A stretch of DNA of 64,000 nucleotides from Alphaproteobacteria bacterium (GCA_021774625.1 JAJFIV010000023.1:1-64000), one strand, 5' to 3'; positions 53,753 to 62,189 are shown, counted from the first letter of the stretch. Translations and numbers: made by a program. Notes: generated from the letters alone by a model not told the origin.

Positions 53753-54515
53753 ATCCCTGTTTCAGTTCTTCAATCCGCGCATTCAGGCTTTCTTCGCGCC
53801 TTGCCGCTTCCCAGTCTTGTTTGATCAGATGACTGACTTCCGCATAGGTCATCAGGCGGGACGGCAGGTGTCTGGTCACCCGCACATAATGGGTGCCGCG
53901 CTTTGACAGATGAGGCCCGGACCACTCGCCTTCGGGCAGGGCGAAAAGGGTTTCAACAAAATCGGCGCCCAGCATTCCGGCCAGAACTTCCCGGTCATAA
54001 AGCTTCAATTGCGGGCCGAGCCAGAACCGCTCGCCAAGGGTCGAAAAATCCTCCATTTCAAGGATTTTCTCCAGGAGATTATCATCGTCCGGTGGTTCCG
54101 CGAAAAAGACATGATCGAAACTGATCTTCGGATCGGTTACATAGAGATCCGTGTGGGTCTGATAAAACTGTTTCAGTAGCTCTTCCGCCGGCTCCCCCGG
54201 CTCTTCCGACAGGAAAAAGCGCATTTTTTCCACCAGCTGGGTGCGGGCAACGGCGTCCAGGGCATGGAGGTTGCGCTTTGCCGCTTCCTGGATCAGGATT
54301 TCATCGCGGATATAGGCCTCGATCAGAGCCTTCTTTTCGGCTTCATCCAGAGCGCGGCCCCTGAGCGCTTCCTGGTTCGCCACAATCCGGCTTTCCAGTT
54401 CAGCATCCATCTGGATGATCGGTTTTTCTGACTCTGTCACTGCCGCATAGAGGGCAAAGGTTAACCCGCCGGCCAGAATGAAGATAAAAAAAGGATCGCG
54501 CAGTATTTTACTCAT
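53733..54515 (-). CDS. Parvulin-like peptidyl-prolyl isomerase, membrane anchored
   Basis: 260 residues. One N-terminal anchor helix (about 7-26) is followed by a SurA_N-like helical chaperone region (RGRALDEAEKKALIEAYIRDEILIQEA) and a rotamase-like domain (about 130-225, ISFDHVFFAE, FWLGPQLKLY, GEWSGPHLSKRGTHYVRV). It is likely a periplasmic folding helper. It overlaps the ureohydrolase gene by eight bases and HupE by 20, so it probably serves those products. Confidence 0.83.
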   Translation of the reverse strand: MSKILRDPFFIFILAGGLTFALYAAVTESEKPIIQMDAELESRIVANQEALRGRALDEAEKKALIEAYIRDEILIQEAAKRNLHALDAVARTQLVEKMRFFLSEEPGEPAEELLKQFYQTHTDLYVTDPKISFDHVFFAEPPDDDNLLEKILEMEDFSTLGERFWLGPQLKLYDREVLAGMLGADFVETLFALPEGEWSGPHLSKRGTHYVRVTRHLPSRLMTYAEVSHLIKQDWEAARREESLNARIEELKQGYEIVVE

Positions 54516-55941
54516 CTACCCCATGATCGACCGTTAACGGGCTCAGATAATGGCGGTCGGTCAGCCCTTCCTTGCGCATGGCGATTCCGGTCAGACATTC
54601 CCGCAAAATCCGGTCCGCATTTAACGCAGTCGTATAGCCGGGGTCAACCAGGGGATTCACTTCCACAAGTTCAAAGCCCACCACCTGTTTTTCGGCGCAG
54701 AGCTGACGTACCAGCGGGAACGCTTCGCGGGTCGTCAGGCCGCCCGGCTCCGGCGTACCGGTGCCCGGCGCAAAGGCCGGATCCAGCACATCGATATCGA
54801 AAGAAATATAGATATAGTCCGGGCCGTCCAGCGCTTCCTCCATCACCCGTTTCATGGTGGCGTCCCAGCCGTTTTTCTCGATCTCGACCGCAGTGTGGTA
54901 GCGAAAGCCGTTTTCCCGCATCCATTTAAAGCCGCTTTCGCCGGGCCAGTAACCGCGCAGGCCCACCTGAATGAAGTTCTTGCCGGGCACAAAGCCTTCC
55001 TTGACCAGCCGGTAGACCGGCATGCCGTGGGTCAAGAGATGGCCGGAAGCGCCTTTGCCGGCGTCATAATGGGCATCGAAATGCACGATGCCGACCTTGC
55101 CCTTGCCGTAAACATCAACAACGCCCGCCGCATCGGGATACATCAGCGAATGATCGCCGCCGACAATCATCGGGATGGTCCCGGTTTCCGCCACTTCCCG
55201 GACCATTTCGCGGATGTGGGCAAGGCTGCGTTCGGTGCTCATGTTATCGACGGCGATGTCACCATAATCGACCATATTCAGCACATTGAACGGAGAAACA
55301 AGCGTATGCATGTTGGGGAGCCTCACCATGCCCCAGCCGCCGTAAACACCACCGGTGCGCACCGCCCGCGGGGCATAGCCGGCGCCCCGCATGCCGGAGC
55401 CCATATCCAGCGGAATTCCCATAATCGCCACATCCACCTTGCCGGCGACCAGATCCTCCGGCGTGATCGCGACGGGCAGCTTGAAAAAGGTCGGGATGCC
55501 TTCCTGTTCGCTGCCGCCCATATAGCGCTGTACATTGATCGGGCCGGGATCCCGCGGGGTCGAGAAAGCGGCGGGGCGGCGCACCTTCCAGCCGTTAAAA
55601 CCGGGGGCATCGGTATTCATCGGAATACTGGCCTCATCGCGGTCCGTATCAAACATCCGCTCCCTGGCGACCTGCATCATGCCGTCAATATAAGCCTCGA
55701 TTTCCGCCGGGCTTTTCGCCTCCAGAATGGCGTAAAACTGTTCCGGCGTCGCCGCCACCATAGAGTGACTGACCGTGTAGAGAAACTCGACTTTTTCCGA
55801 GGGCAGCCCCTGAATTTTTTCCACCAGCGCCGGCGGCAGATCATTGCGCTGCTCCTCGTCCTCAGACTCCTGCGCAATGGCGGTTCCGGCCAGCAGTAAA
55901 GCCAGCGCGAGGCCGCCTAAAACTTTAAGCGTACGGTTCAT
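54508..55941 (-). CDS. Exported agmatinase-like ureohydrolase
   Basis: 477 residues, longer than a normal 300-residue agmatinase. A signal peptide (about 1-23, ending AIAQ) and a 110-residue N-terminal domain precede the catalytic core. All six metal ligands are kept: IVGGDHSLMYP, VHFDAHYDAG and SFDIDVLDPAFAPGTG. Members hydrolyse guanidino compounds to urea. Export to the periplasm is unusual for the family. The operon with a PPIase and a HupE-like permease hints at nickel or another imported metal. Substrate unknown; agmatine, guanidinobutyrate and guanidine-like compounds are candidates. Confidence 0.85.
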   Translation of the reverse strand: MNRTLKVLGGLALALLLAGTAIAQESEDEEQRNDLPPALVEKIQGLPSEKVEFLYTVSHSMVAATPEQFYAILEAKSPAEIEAYIDGMMQVARERMFDTDRDEASIPMNTDAPGFNGWKVRRPAAFSTPRDPGPINVQRYMGGSEQEGIPTFFKLPVAITPEDLVAGKVDVAIMGIPLDMGSGMRGAGYAPRAVRTGGVYGGWGMVRLPNMHTLVSPFNVLNMVDYGDIAVDNMSTERSLAHIREMVREVAETGTIPMIVGGDHSLMYPDAAGVVDVYGKGKVGIVHFDAHYDAGKGASGHLLTHGMPVYRLVKEGFVPGKNFIQVGLRGYWPGESGFKWMRENGFRYHTAVEIEKNGWDATMKRVMEEALDGPDYIYISFDIDVLDPAFAPGTGTPEPGGLTTREAFPLVRQLCAEKQVVGFELVEVNPLVDPGYTTALNADRILRECLTGIAMRKEGLTDRHYLSPLTVDHGVDE

Positions 55942-56304
55942 TGTGCGTCCCTTTTTTCACCCCGAACAGATAGGATGGACGGAAATGCTACGCCTGTTAT
56001 CAGGCCGCTTCAAGGTGAAAAGCCGGGACAGGGACCAGGGGACCCCAAAACCCCCGTAAATTATTTCCCCTTCCCCGGGCGCAAAACACAAGAGAATACA
56101 ACCGCTTGACAAGTCATCAAGGGGCCCGCCCGCTGGTTTTTTCCGGACGGTTTCAAGGCCCCCTTTCCGGACGGTTTTTGACCCCCGCCCAAAACGCGAA
56201 ACCGAGCCGCGCCCGGCCCCGACTGAAGTCACAATATAGCAAAAACCCGGCATTTTTTCAATAATATTAATATAGAATATTCTAATCTAGAAATTAGTAA
56301 GGCA
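55942..56304. other. Intergenic region, no gene seen
   Basis: GC-rich, C-run-rich sequence upstream of the exported ureohydrolase, then an abrupt AT-rich end. It contains a 14-base direct repeat TTTCCGGACGGTTT at 56140-56153 and 56164-56177 (24-base period) and near 56276-56285 the palindrome AGAATATTCT, which recurs at 58544-58553. The ureohydrolase promoter is presumably in its left part. Confidence 0.5.
56140..56177. repeat. Direct repeat of TTTCCGGACGGTTT
   Basis: Two identical 14-base copies at a 24-base period, each with the palindrome TCCGGA. It lies about 200 bases upstream of the ureohydrolase start and could be a pair of binding sites or repeat debris. Confidence 0.55.
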
Positions 56305-56493
56305 TTGGAGAGCCTCACCGGTGCGGCCATTCCCGCATGGCTGATGCGCATTGACTATGGCGAGGGCAATTACACGCTGTTCTGGCTGGAAAAAGCCACC
56401 GGCCAGCTGATGAAAATGGAAGAACGCTTCGGCGTTCAGATGCGCGTGAAGGTACGGCCTGGTGTGGCGGGTGGTCTCGCGGCGGCCGAATAG
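56305..56493 (+). pseudogene. Possible gene remnant (62-codon open frame)
   Basis: Opens with TTG and encodes AWLMRIDYGEGNYTLFWLEK and a tail with KMEERFGVQMRV. The composition looks protein-like, like the end of a periplasmic beta-sandwich protein, but no start with a ribosome site is seen. I cannot name a family. It is flanked by repeats on both sides. Confidence 0.3.
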
Positions 56494-56540
56494 GGGACGT
56501 GGAACGAAGATGGGACAAGGACACTCCGCACCCCTCCGTC

Positions 56541-56610
56541 ATTCCCGCGCAAGCGGGAATCCATGTCTCAAACACCGGGGAGGATGAAGCATGGATTCCC
56601 GTTTTCTCGG
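56541..56610. repeat. ATTCCC-type palindromic repeat (dRS3-like)
   Basis: ATTCCC-GCGCAAGC-GGGAAT (56541-56560) is the widely spread 20-base palindrome. CGGGAATCCATG (56554-56565) is inverted at 56590-56601 (CATGGATTCCCG), making a larger compound stem. Translated, it gives the familiar spurious WIPACAGMT string. It is repeat DNA between a gene remnant and the cytochrome-like lipoprotein. Confidence 0.75.
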
Positions 56611-56813
56611 GGATGGCTGTAGGAGGGATGTTGCATTCGGGGGCATAAGGGGTGCAAAATGGGGGCGTTTCGGTGCAATGCGGGTGCATTTCGGGCACGG
56701 AATACTCCGGCTGGTGATTGATCCAGATCATTCCATGGGGCCGCAAATGATGCTGTCATACATGCAGAATGAGTCTACGGCCCCGTTCCAGTTTTTACAG
56801 CGAAGGATGTCGA

Positions 56814-57242
56814 ATGAAGCATGTATCCGTATTTGCATTAATTTTACTGCCTTTATTCCTGACGGCCTGCAGCAAGAATGAGGGCGCCTTTCCCCATGCC
56901 ACCAATCCCCCGCCCTTCGACTATGCCGACGGAGAGGAATTGCGCTCCCGCATGCACCAGCTTGCTTATGCCCTGCAAAGGCTCGACCGGGCGCTTGCGG
57001 ATGACGATGATGAGGGCGGACCGGACCGGCAATCCATCGTCGGCAACCTGCGCGATATTGAACGCATCGCGGAAAGCCTGCAAACCGGTGACCTCAGCGC
57101 CCGCCATCCGTTCCTGCTGGACGGTATGGACCGGTTCCTGGCCGATGTGAACCGGGCCCGGCGGGATGCCGCGCGGGACCGCTATTACATGGCCGGCCGC
57201 ATCACCGGTGCCTGCATCAGTTGCCACATCGCGAATTACTAA
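56814..57242 (+). CDS. Cytochrome c'-like lipoprotein
   Basis: 142 residues. A lipoprotein signal ends LTA-C (C19). The mature part is a predicted four-helix region and ends with a haem c motif CISCH (C134, C137, H138) right at the C-terminus, as in cytochromes c'. Such proteins bind NO or shuttle electrons in the periplasm. The ATG at 56814 has AAGGATG before it. It is monocistronic, beside the boundary where the AT-rich segment begins. Confidence 0.78.
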   Translation: MKHVSVFALILLPLFLTACSKNEGAFPHATNPPPFDYADGEELRSRMHQLAYALQRLDRALADDDDEGGPDRQSIVGNLRDIERIAESLQTGDLSARHPFLLDGMDRFLADVNRARRDAARDRYYMAGRITGACISCHIANY

Positions 57243-57609
57243 GGCCGCGGACCAGTCGCCAGATTGGGGGGAAGTGGGGGGATTTTGCGGTTATTGTGGG
57301 GAAAGACGGGCCAAGCCTCGCCCGTAAGATCGCCTGATCATATGTCCCCTTTCCAATGTCCCTCATATCCCGGTACGCGCGATTATAAATGGTGTTTCGT
57401 ATTAAACAATTTTTGGTAATATAAGTTTTTGGAAAAAGATATCTCTGGTTTTTCTGAAAATCAAATAAGGTCTTGTTCCTAAAGAGATAAAGTGCGATAT
57501 TTTCTCGAGCCTGCCGTAGTCTATAGTGTGCTGAAGACTAAATTTACTTAGGGGAAAAATTCACGCTGAAATAGTATAATAGTAGAGTCTTCTCTATGTA
57601 ATTTGTGTT
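57243..57609. other. Intergenic region spanning the base-composition break
   Basis: The first 140 bases are GC-rich with G runs. From about 57385 the sequence turns strongly AT-rich and stays so through most of the next four genes. A TATAAT lies at 57576-57581, 28 bases before the ATG at 57610, but no convincing -35 box is at the right spacing. No RNA gene or reading frame was recognised. Confidence 0.5.
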
Positions 57610-58500
57610 ATGCTTGCTAAGCATATGGATGGTTACTTAGATATATATCATAATATTTTTGAAGGCTTCGAAACTAGGCATTTTGACTCTCGCGGAATTA
57701 CAAGAGAAGCAGCGCGCCGACTATACGAAGAGCTGAAGAATTATTACAGGACATATTCTCTGCCCGATAAATCTCCTGGAGAGCATTGGCCACATGTTGG
57801 GGAGACAATTTATCCACTTCGAATGGCAGCTATTTTTCAGGATATGGGGCATGCCAAAAGAGCAGAAAAAGCAAAATCATTAGAAGACAGTTATTATCTT
57901 CCTCAAATATACCGAGCATTATTATTTGCACATGGTGTTGTCCTTTGGGATCCTGTGTTTAGAGCATTAGAATTATCTTTTAGTAATTCACCATTTGCGC
58001 AGCTAAGTTTTGAACACCTGAGGCAAGATAGAATTATGACTGTCCAGGATTTGGCGCCTGATATTAGGAATGGGTTGGTGAGATTTACACCATTCGAAGA
58101 CATTACTTACCTGGGGTTCAAGCTGATAGGGGATATTGATGAAAGAGAAAATGATCCTGAGAGAATATCGGCCCGTTTTTGTGAAGGGCTTCAGACATTA
58201 AGAGAAACAGCGGGTAATTCCGCTGGAGATATTTTCCCTTATGCGCAATATTATGCTGGTTGGGTGAGATATCGAGTAAACAGCGGTCTGAAATTCGATC
58301 TTTTTTCCCCTTTCTGTGAGGATTTTAATGGGCTTAGTTACTTCCTAAAGAAACAAGGTCTTTCCAGCCTAGAAGATCGAGACACTACATTAGCTCAGCT
58401 ATCCACGGGTATAGACTTAGATGTTGCGCAAAGTTGCAGTATAAGAGATTTGGCCAGTTTGAGGGACGGTATACTTAATTCCCCGGGGAATTCCAATTAG
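57610..58500 (+). CDS. Orphan protein in AT-rich island, function unknown
   Basis: 296 residues, soluble, mostly helical, with no signal peptide or membrane helix. I recognise no domain. Notable blocks are HWPHVGETIYPLRMAAIF and PYAQYYAGWVRYRVNSG. Codon and base use is AT-rich, unlike the housekeeping genes. The last 12 residues (RDGILNSPGNSN) and the stop are encoded by a REP element that begins at 58463, so the original C-terminus was replaced or extended. No Shine-Dalgarno stands out before the ATG. It may be a truncated gene. Confidence 0.6.
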   Translation: MLAKHMDGYLDIYHNIFEGFETRHFDSRGITREAARRLYEELKNYYRTYSLPDKSPGEHWPHVGETIYPLRMAAIFQDMGHAKRAEKAKSLEDSYYLPQIYRALLFAHGVVLWDPVFRALELSFSNSPFAQLSFEHLRQDRIMTVQDLAPDIRNGLVRFTPFEDITYLGFKLIGDIDERENDPERISARFCEGLQTLRETAGNSAGDIFPYAQYYAGWVRYRVNSGLKFDLFSPFCEDFNGLSYFLKKQGLSSLEDRDTTLAQLSTGIDLDVAQSCSIRDLASLRDGILNSPGNSN

Positions 58501-58528
58501 GTATACTCCCCCCGGAACTCCGGAACTC
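58463..58528. repeat. REP element related to the window-start RAYT repeats
   Basis: GGGACGGTATACTTA (58463-58477) is identical to bases 10-24 of the left RAYT repeat, and CCCCGGAACTCCGG (58510-58523) to 805-818. Between them is the perfect palindrome AATTCCCC-GGGGAATT (58477-58492), and the outer GTATAC arms can pair to make a longer hairpin. It is a non-autonomous REP/BIME copy probably spread by the RAYT. Confidence 0.75.
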
Positions 58529-58564
58529 GTATTAATCTCTGATAGAATATTCTAAGTTAATAAT

Positions 58565-58579
58565 AAGAGGCAGCCTCTT
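58565..58579. promoter_or_regulatory. AAGAGGC-A-GCCTCTT palindrome
   Basis: A perfect 7-bp dyad in the 258-base gap before the methyltransferase-kinase operon. It may be an operator or a short terminator-like stem for the preceding gene; there is no T run. The rest of the gap (58529-58758) shows no gene. Confidence 0.35.
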
Positions 58580-58758
58580 CAATGCAACCGGCCTCGTTAT
58601 ATCATCCGGAGAATGATTCTGCTTCAATTACGCTAAGCCGCCGCACGCCGGATGCCAGGATCCCGCAACAAATTAACCCTGCATGAAAGTTTTTTATTTA
58701 TTGGAAAATGGCTTAATGTAGTTTGGGCTTATGCCACTAGAAAATTTGAGGGAAGAGT

Positions 58759-59484
58759 ATGGACTATACAAAAAGCCATTTGGATAAGGGGGGGGATTAC
58801 GATTCAAACTTACAAAACGAACCGCTCAGCGCATATATGACCCGGATGGAAACCAGGATTTTAGACAAAATTATCCCGCGCTACTTTCCCGCAGGCATTG
58901 ATCGATATCTGGATTTCGCCTGTGGCACAGGAAGAATAACAAATATTATCTCTAAATTCGCTCAAAAATCATATGGCGTTGACGTTTCGGAAAGTATGCA
59001 GTCGCAGGCGAAAATCAGATGTCCAGAGGTTGAGTTTGTTCTGCAGAATATCATAGAAAATCCATTGGAAGTTGAGCCGTTGAGCATGATCTCATCATTC
59101 CGCTTTTTTGGAAATGCTGATGATGGGCTAAGGCACAAGGTATTGAAAACACTGAATTCCCTTTTGGTGAATGACGGGCTGCTAATTATCAATAATCATC
59201 GGAATCCTGGTAGTGTTTATAACCGTTTGCGGCGCCTTGACGGCCAGAATATTGACCTTGATCTGACATACGGAAAGTTAAAAGAAATGCTGAAGACCCA
59301 TGGTTTTGAACTGGTCAAGGCATACGGAATCGGATTTTGGCTTTTTAGGTCTGCCTGGATGCAGCACCATATTCTGAATTCCGGCTTTGCCAAAATGATA
59401 GAGCCTCTATCGCGGCTCCCTTTTTTGGCGCCTTATTGCGTTGATGTGGTGATCGTGGCTAAAAAGACAAAAGCCAGTGCCTGA
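58759..59484 (+). CDS. Class I SAM-dependent methyltransferase
   Basis: 241 residues with SAM motif I YLDFACGTGRIT (about 49-60) and motif II YGVDVSESM. Later blocks (GLLIINNHRNPGS) fit class I methyltransferases. The C-terminal region ends with a hydrophobic stretch (LSRLPFLAPYCVDVVIVA) that may contact membrane. First gene of a three-gene operon; the ATG at 58759 has a GAGGGAAGAG ribosome site and its stop overlaps the next start (TGATG). The substrate is unknown; partners suggest a lipid- or glycan-linked group. Confidence 0.82.
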   Translation: MDYTKSHLDKGGDYDSNLQNEPLSAYMTRMETRILDKIIPRYFPAGIDRYLDFACGTGRITNIISKFAQKSYGVDVSESMQSQAKIRCPEVEFVLQNIIENPLEVEPLSMISSFRFFGNADDGLRHKVLKTLNSLLVNDGLLIINNHRNPGSVYNRLRRLDGQNIDLDLTYGKLKEMLKTHGFELVKAYGIGFWLFRSAWMQHHILNSGFAKMIEPLSRLPFLAPYCVDVVIVAKKTKASA

Positions 59485-60155
59485 TGGCTCGTTATCTGCA
59501 ATATAGCTTCTTTCACAGATCTTACGATATTTGCGCTCTGGAGATAGCGTTGCCTTATTGCCGGGATATTCAATTCGACGGCAGGCCTGAGTCTCATTGC
59601 ACCTGGCGGCTTACCGCGGATCGGAGCGCCGCGGATTGCAGTTCGGCGCATACGGAGATGTCCGGCGAAAAAACGACATATATCGGGCCGGCAAGTGCTC
59701 TCAGTGAGTTCGCGGAAACTTTTGATGTCATCGTCATTAATGCATCCTATTCCTCTGGCGTTGGTGCCGATGAAAAGTACAGAAGCGTCGATCTGTTAAG
59801 TATTTTTCGTATTTCTAGAGCTTTATTAAAAAAAGAAGGCAGATTATTGCTGCTTTTCGAAGGCAAGTATGGATTTGACTGCCCCGGTATTTCGTCGTTA
59901 TTTTTATATTATAGAAAGTTGGACAAGGCGGGTTTTTCCAAAATAAGACCTTTTATCGTCCGCAATGATTTCAAGTCTGTGAACAGTCTGATCTCTGTTT
60001 CCAGCCCGCCCGCCTCCCAGTATTTCAGGACAATTCAACATAATATTGGGGCTCATAGGAGCTTTCCCGCCCGGGTGGCGGTGAAATTATTATTATGGTC
60101 CGGGTTAATCCGGTTTTTCCAGGAACACTATTTGTTCTGCGCCCACGATGATTGA
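59484..60155 (+). CDS. Methyltransferase-like protein lacking a clear SAM motif
   Basis: 223 residues. The middle (FDVIVINASYSSG, FRISRALLKKEGRLLLLFEGKYG) matches the later half of class I methyltransferases in glycan loci that pair with APH-type kinases. The C-terminal GLIRFFQEHYLFCAHD also resembles their end. No glycine-rich motif I is seen in the first 70 residues, so the protein may be degenerate or non-catalytic. It overlaps the genes on both sides (1 and 8 bases). Confidence 0.65.
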   Translation: MARYLQYSFFHRSYDICALEIALPYCRDIQFDGRPESHCTWRLTADRSAADCSSAHTEMSGEKTTYIGPASALSEFAETFDVIVINASYSSGVGADEKYRSVDLLSIFRISRALLKKEGRLLLLFEGKYGFDCPGISSLFLYYRKLDKAGFSKIRPFIVRNDFKSVNSLISVSSPPASQYFRTIQHNIGAHRSFPARVAVKLLLWSGLIRFFQEHYLFCAHDD

Positions 60156-61014
60156 AAATACTTTAAACCTCTTAAAAATGAAGGGTATGATCGACAGAGC
60201 CGACATCGGTTCCTGCAATATTATTTTGGCACGCAAAACAACTGTCCAGGTATTTGACCGGCACCGGCGTTATATGGTCAAGATTTTTGGAAAGAATGAA
60301 TCCACATCTGAGTTCGATTTTCAAAGAGAAGCCCATGAACTGCTGCAGAGATATGTTGCCGAGCCACTTTTGAGAGTGACAGAAGGCCCTTACACATACT
60401 GCATCTATCGTTATTTAAGCCACTCCACCCTCTCGTTTAACGACCTTGTATCCAATGGTAATAAAAAAATATGTACCGACCTCATGCGCTACTTCGATTC
60501 CATGGACAAAAATGCCCTGATCAGGGATCACTCCTTCAATTCTCCCGAAAATATTCAGGCGATTAATGCTGCAGTATGCCGTATTGCGCCGGAACTTCGC
60601 CTGGAGAATGCTGTTTGCGAGCGGATTGCAGAATTATTATCGAGCCTCCCTGCGGTGAAGCAACATGGGGACTTTACGTTCAATAATTTGTCCAAGGGCG
60701 GGGAAGGGCTAATAATTTTTGATTGGGAGGATTTTGGGAGAGTTAATTACCCCGGGTATGATCTGGCTACGTTGATTTTTTCGTCTTTTAAATTTGATTT
60801 CCAGGAAATCAAATATTTTTTTGAAGGGAAGATTGACTGTAATCTTGGTAAAATAATGCGCCATTTCAATAATATTTATAATATAAATAGCTATGATTTC
60901 TTTACTTTATTCAGATATTATCTTTATGTATTTTTATATATGAAGATTAAATATAATTATGGCGAATATATTAAGGACCGTGTTCTCGATCTATTGCGTC
61001 AAATGCGCTCATGA
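60148..61014 (+). CDS. APH-fold phosphotransferase (kinase)
   Basis: 288 residues of the aminoglycoside-phosphotransferase/choline-kinase fold. The ATP lysine lies in MVKIFGK, the catalytic loop in KQHGDFTFNNLS and the metal aspartate in LIIFDWEDFG. These proteins phosphorylate sugars, lipids or other hydroxyl groups; nothing points to antibiotic resistance. The last 70 residues are very rich in Tyr, Phe, Lys and Asn, matching the AT-rich DNA. It is the end of the operon. Confidence 0.78.
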   Translation: MIENTLNLLKMKGMIDRADIGSCNIILARKTTVQVFDRHRRYMVKIFGKNESTSEFDFQREAHELLQRYVAEPLLRVTEGPYTYCIYRYLSHSTLSFNDLVSNGNKKICTDLMRYFDSMDKNALIRDHSFNSPENIQAINAAVCRIAPELRLENAVCERIAELLSSLPAVKQHGDFTFNNLSKGGEGLIIFDWEDFGRVNYPGYDLATLIFSSFKFDFQEIKYFFEGKIDCNLGKIMRHFNNIYNINSYDFFTLFRYYLYVFLYMKIKYNYGEYIKDRVLDLLRQMRS

Positions 61015-61040
61015 AGTGAGAAAATGAGAAGCGTCCGGGG

Positions 61041-62189
61041 TCAACTCAGCAGGTTAAAGAGCGCAATGCCGATAAAGGTGCCGATGGCGTTGCCGAGGAC
61101 GCCGCAAAGAATAGCCGGCGTGACCAGTTTGTTCCAGCCCCGGGCGGCGGCGATGGGGCCGGCGCTCGTGGAGCCGCCGACATTGGCGTTGGAGGCAATA
61201 ATCAGTTCCGCCAGATCCAGCCTGAACAGTCTGCCGACCGGCAACAGAAAAGCAAGATGGACAATCAGCACCACCAGGGAAAAGGCGGTGATCGGCAGAG
61301 CGGAACCAAACATGGCCCGGACATCCGCCCCGGCGCCGATGGCGATCAGAAACAGGTAGATCAGAAACAAACCGGTCTGCTGCGTTCCCTGCAGCTGGGC
61401 CATCCGCTCCGGAAACGCATTACCCGGAATCAGCGCGAGGATGGTGATGAAAATAATGGCATAGCCGGCCATCTCGAAATATTCCTCCAGCCAGTGACCG
61501 GCGGCGGCTATGGCGGTCGCAAGCCCCAGCGCCAGACAGATGTGCGACAGCCTCAGGGGCGGCCGGGCGAAGGCGGCCGGCGCATCCGTCTGATCATCCC
61601 GCCTTGCCTGCTGGGTGTCATCGATGATGCGGGACGGTATCCAGCGGCGGATCAGCAGAATAGACGGCAGCGCCATCACCGTGATGATATAAAAATTGGT
61701 GGCCAGCGTGTCGGCGGCAATGGCGGTGGACAGAAGACTGGAATTCTGAAAACCTGAAGCCTGGGACACCGCGCCGAAATTCATCGAGCCGCCGATATAG
61801 GTGGCGGCGAAAACGCCGGCCAGTCCCGCACTGTTTTCGCCGAGCGGGATGATGGTGACGCCCACCAGCACCCCCAGCACAATCCCCACGGCGCCGATCA
61901 GGAAGGCCAGCAGCATGGTGCCGGTTTCACGGATGATCTTTTTCAGATTGGCTTCGAACAAGAGAAGCGGAATGGAGACCGGCAGCAGGTAATTGAAAAT
62001 CGTGTCATAGATCGGACCGGTGCGTGGAATAATGCCCGCATTGGACAGAAAAATCGCCGCAAAGATCGCGATCCCGATACCGGAAATATGCCCGCCCAGT
62101 CTGGTATTGCCGGCCCAGATGGAAAAGGCGGCGGTCAGCAGAATAACCGACCACAGCGCCAGCGGTTCCTCCCCCGTGATCAAAGGCAT
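61041..62189 (-). CDS. DUF819 family membrane permease-like protein
   Basis: 382 residues with about ten transmembrane helices. The DUF819/YjcL pattern is present, with LPVSIPLLLFEANLKKIIRETG and the two short conserved motifs GGSMNFGAVSQASGF and NANVGGSTSAGPIAAARGW. The substrate is unknown; the fold resembles CPA-type or malonate-type transporters. GC content is back to the level of the main chromosome, so the AT-rich island ends before it. Convergent with the kinase gene, 26 bases apart. Confidence 0.85.
   Translation of the reverse strand: MPLITGEEPLALWSVILLTAAFSIWAGNTRLGGHISGIGIAIFAAIFLSNAGIIPRTGPIYDTIFNYLLPVSIPLLLFEANLKKIIRETGTMLLAFLIGAVGIVLGVLVGVTIIPLGENSAGLAGVFAATYIGGSMNFGAVSQASGFQNSSLLSTAIAADTLATNFYIITVMALPSILLIRRWIPSRIIDDTQQARRDDQTDAPAAFARPPLRLSHICLALGLATAIAAAGHWLEEYFEMAGYAIIFITILALIPGNAFPERMAQLQGTQQTGLFLIYLFLIAIGAGADVRAMFGSALPITAFSLVVLIVHLAFLLPVGRLFRLDLAELIIASNANVGGSTSAGPIAAARGWNKLVTPAILCGVLGNAIGTFIGIALFNLLS

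Noticed and set aside
53171-53824. Plus-strand 217-codon frame opposite HupE and the PPIase
   Set aside because: Low-complexity antisense translation overlapping two well supported genes.
56568-56881. Open frames around the ATTCCC repeat, both strands
   Set aside because: They encode the familiar WIPACAGMT-type peptide that results from translating a dispersed palindrome.
60148-61014. Aminoglycoside resistance gene
   Set aside because: Only the general APH fold motifs are present; the operon partners are methyltransferases of a glycan type and nothing matches a known resistance enzyme.
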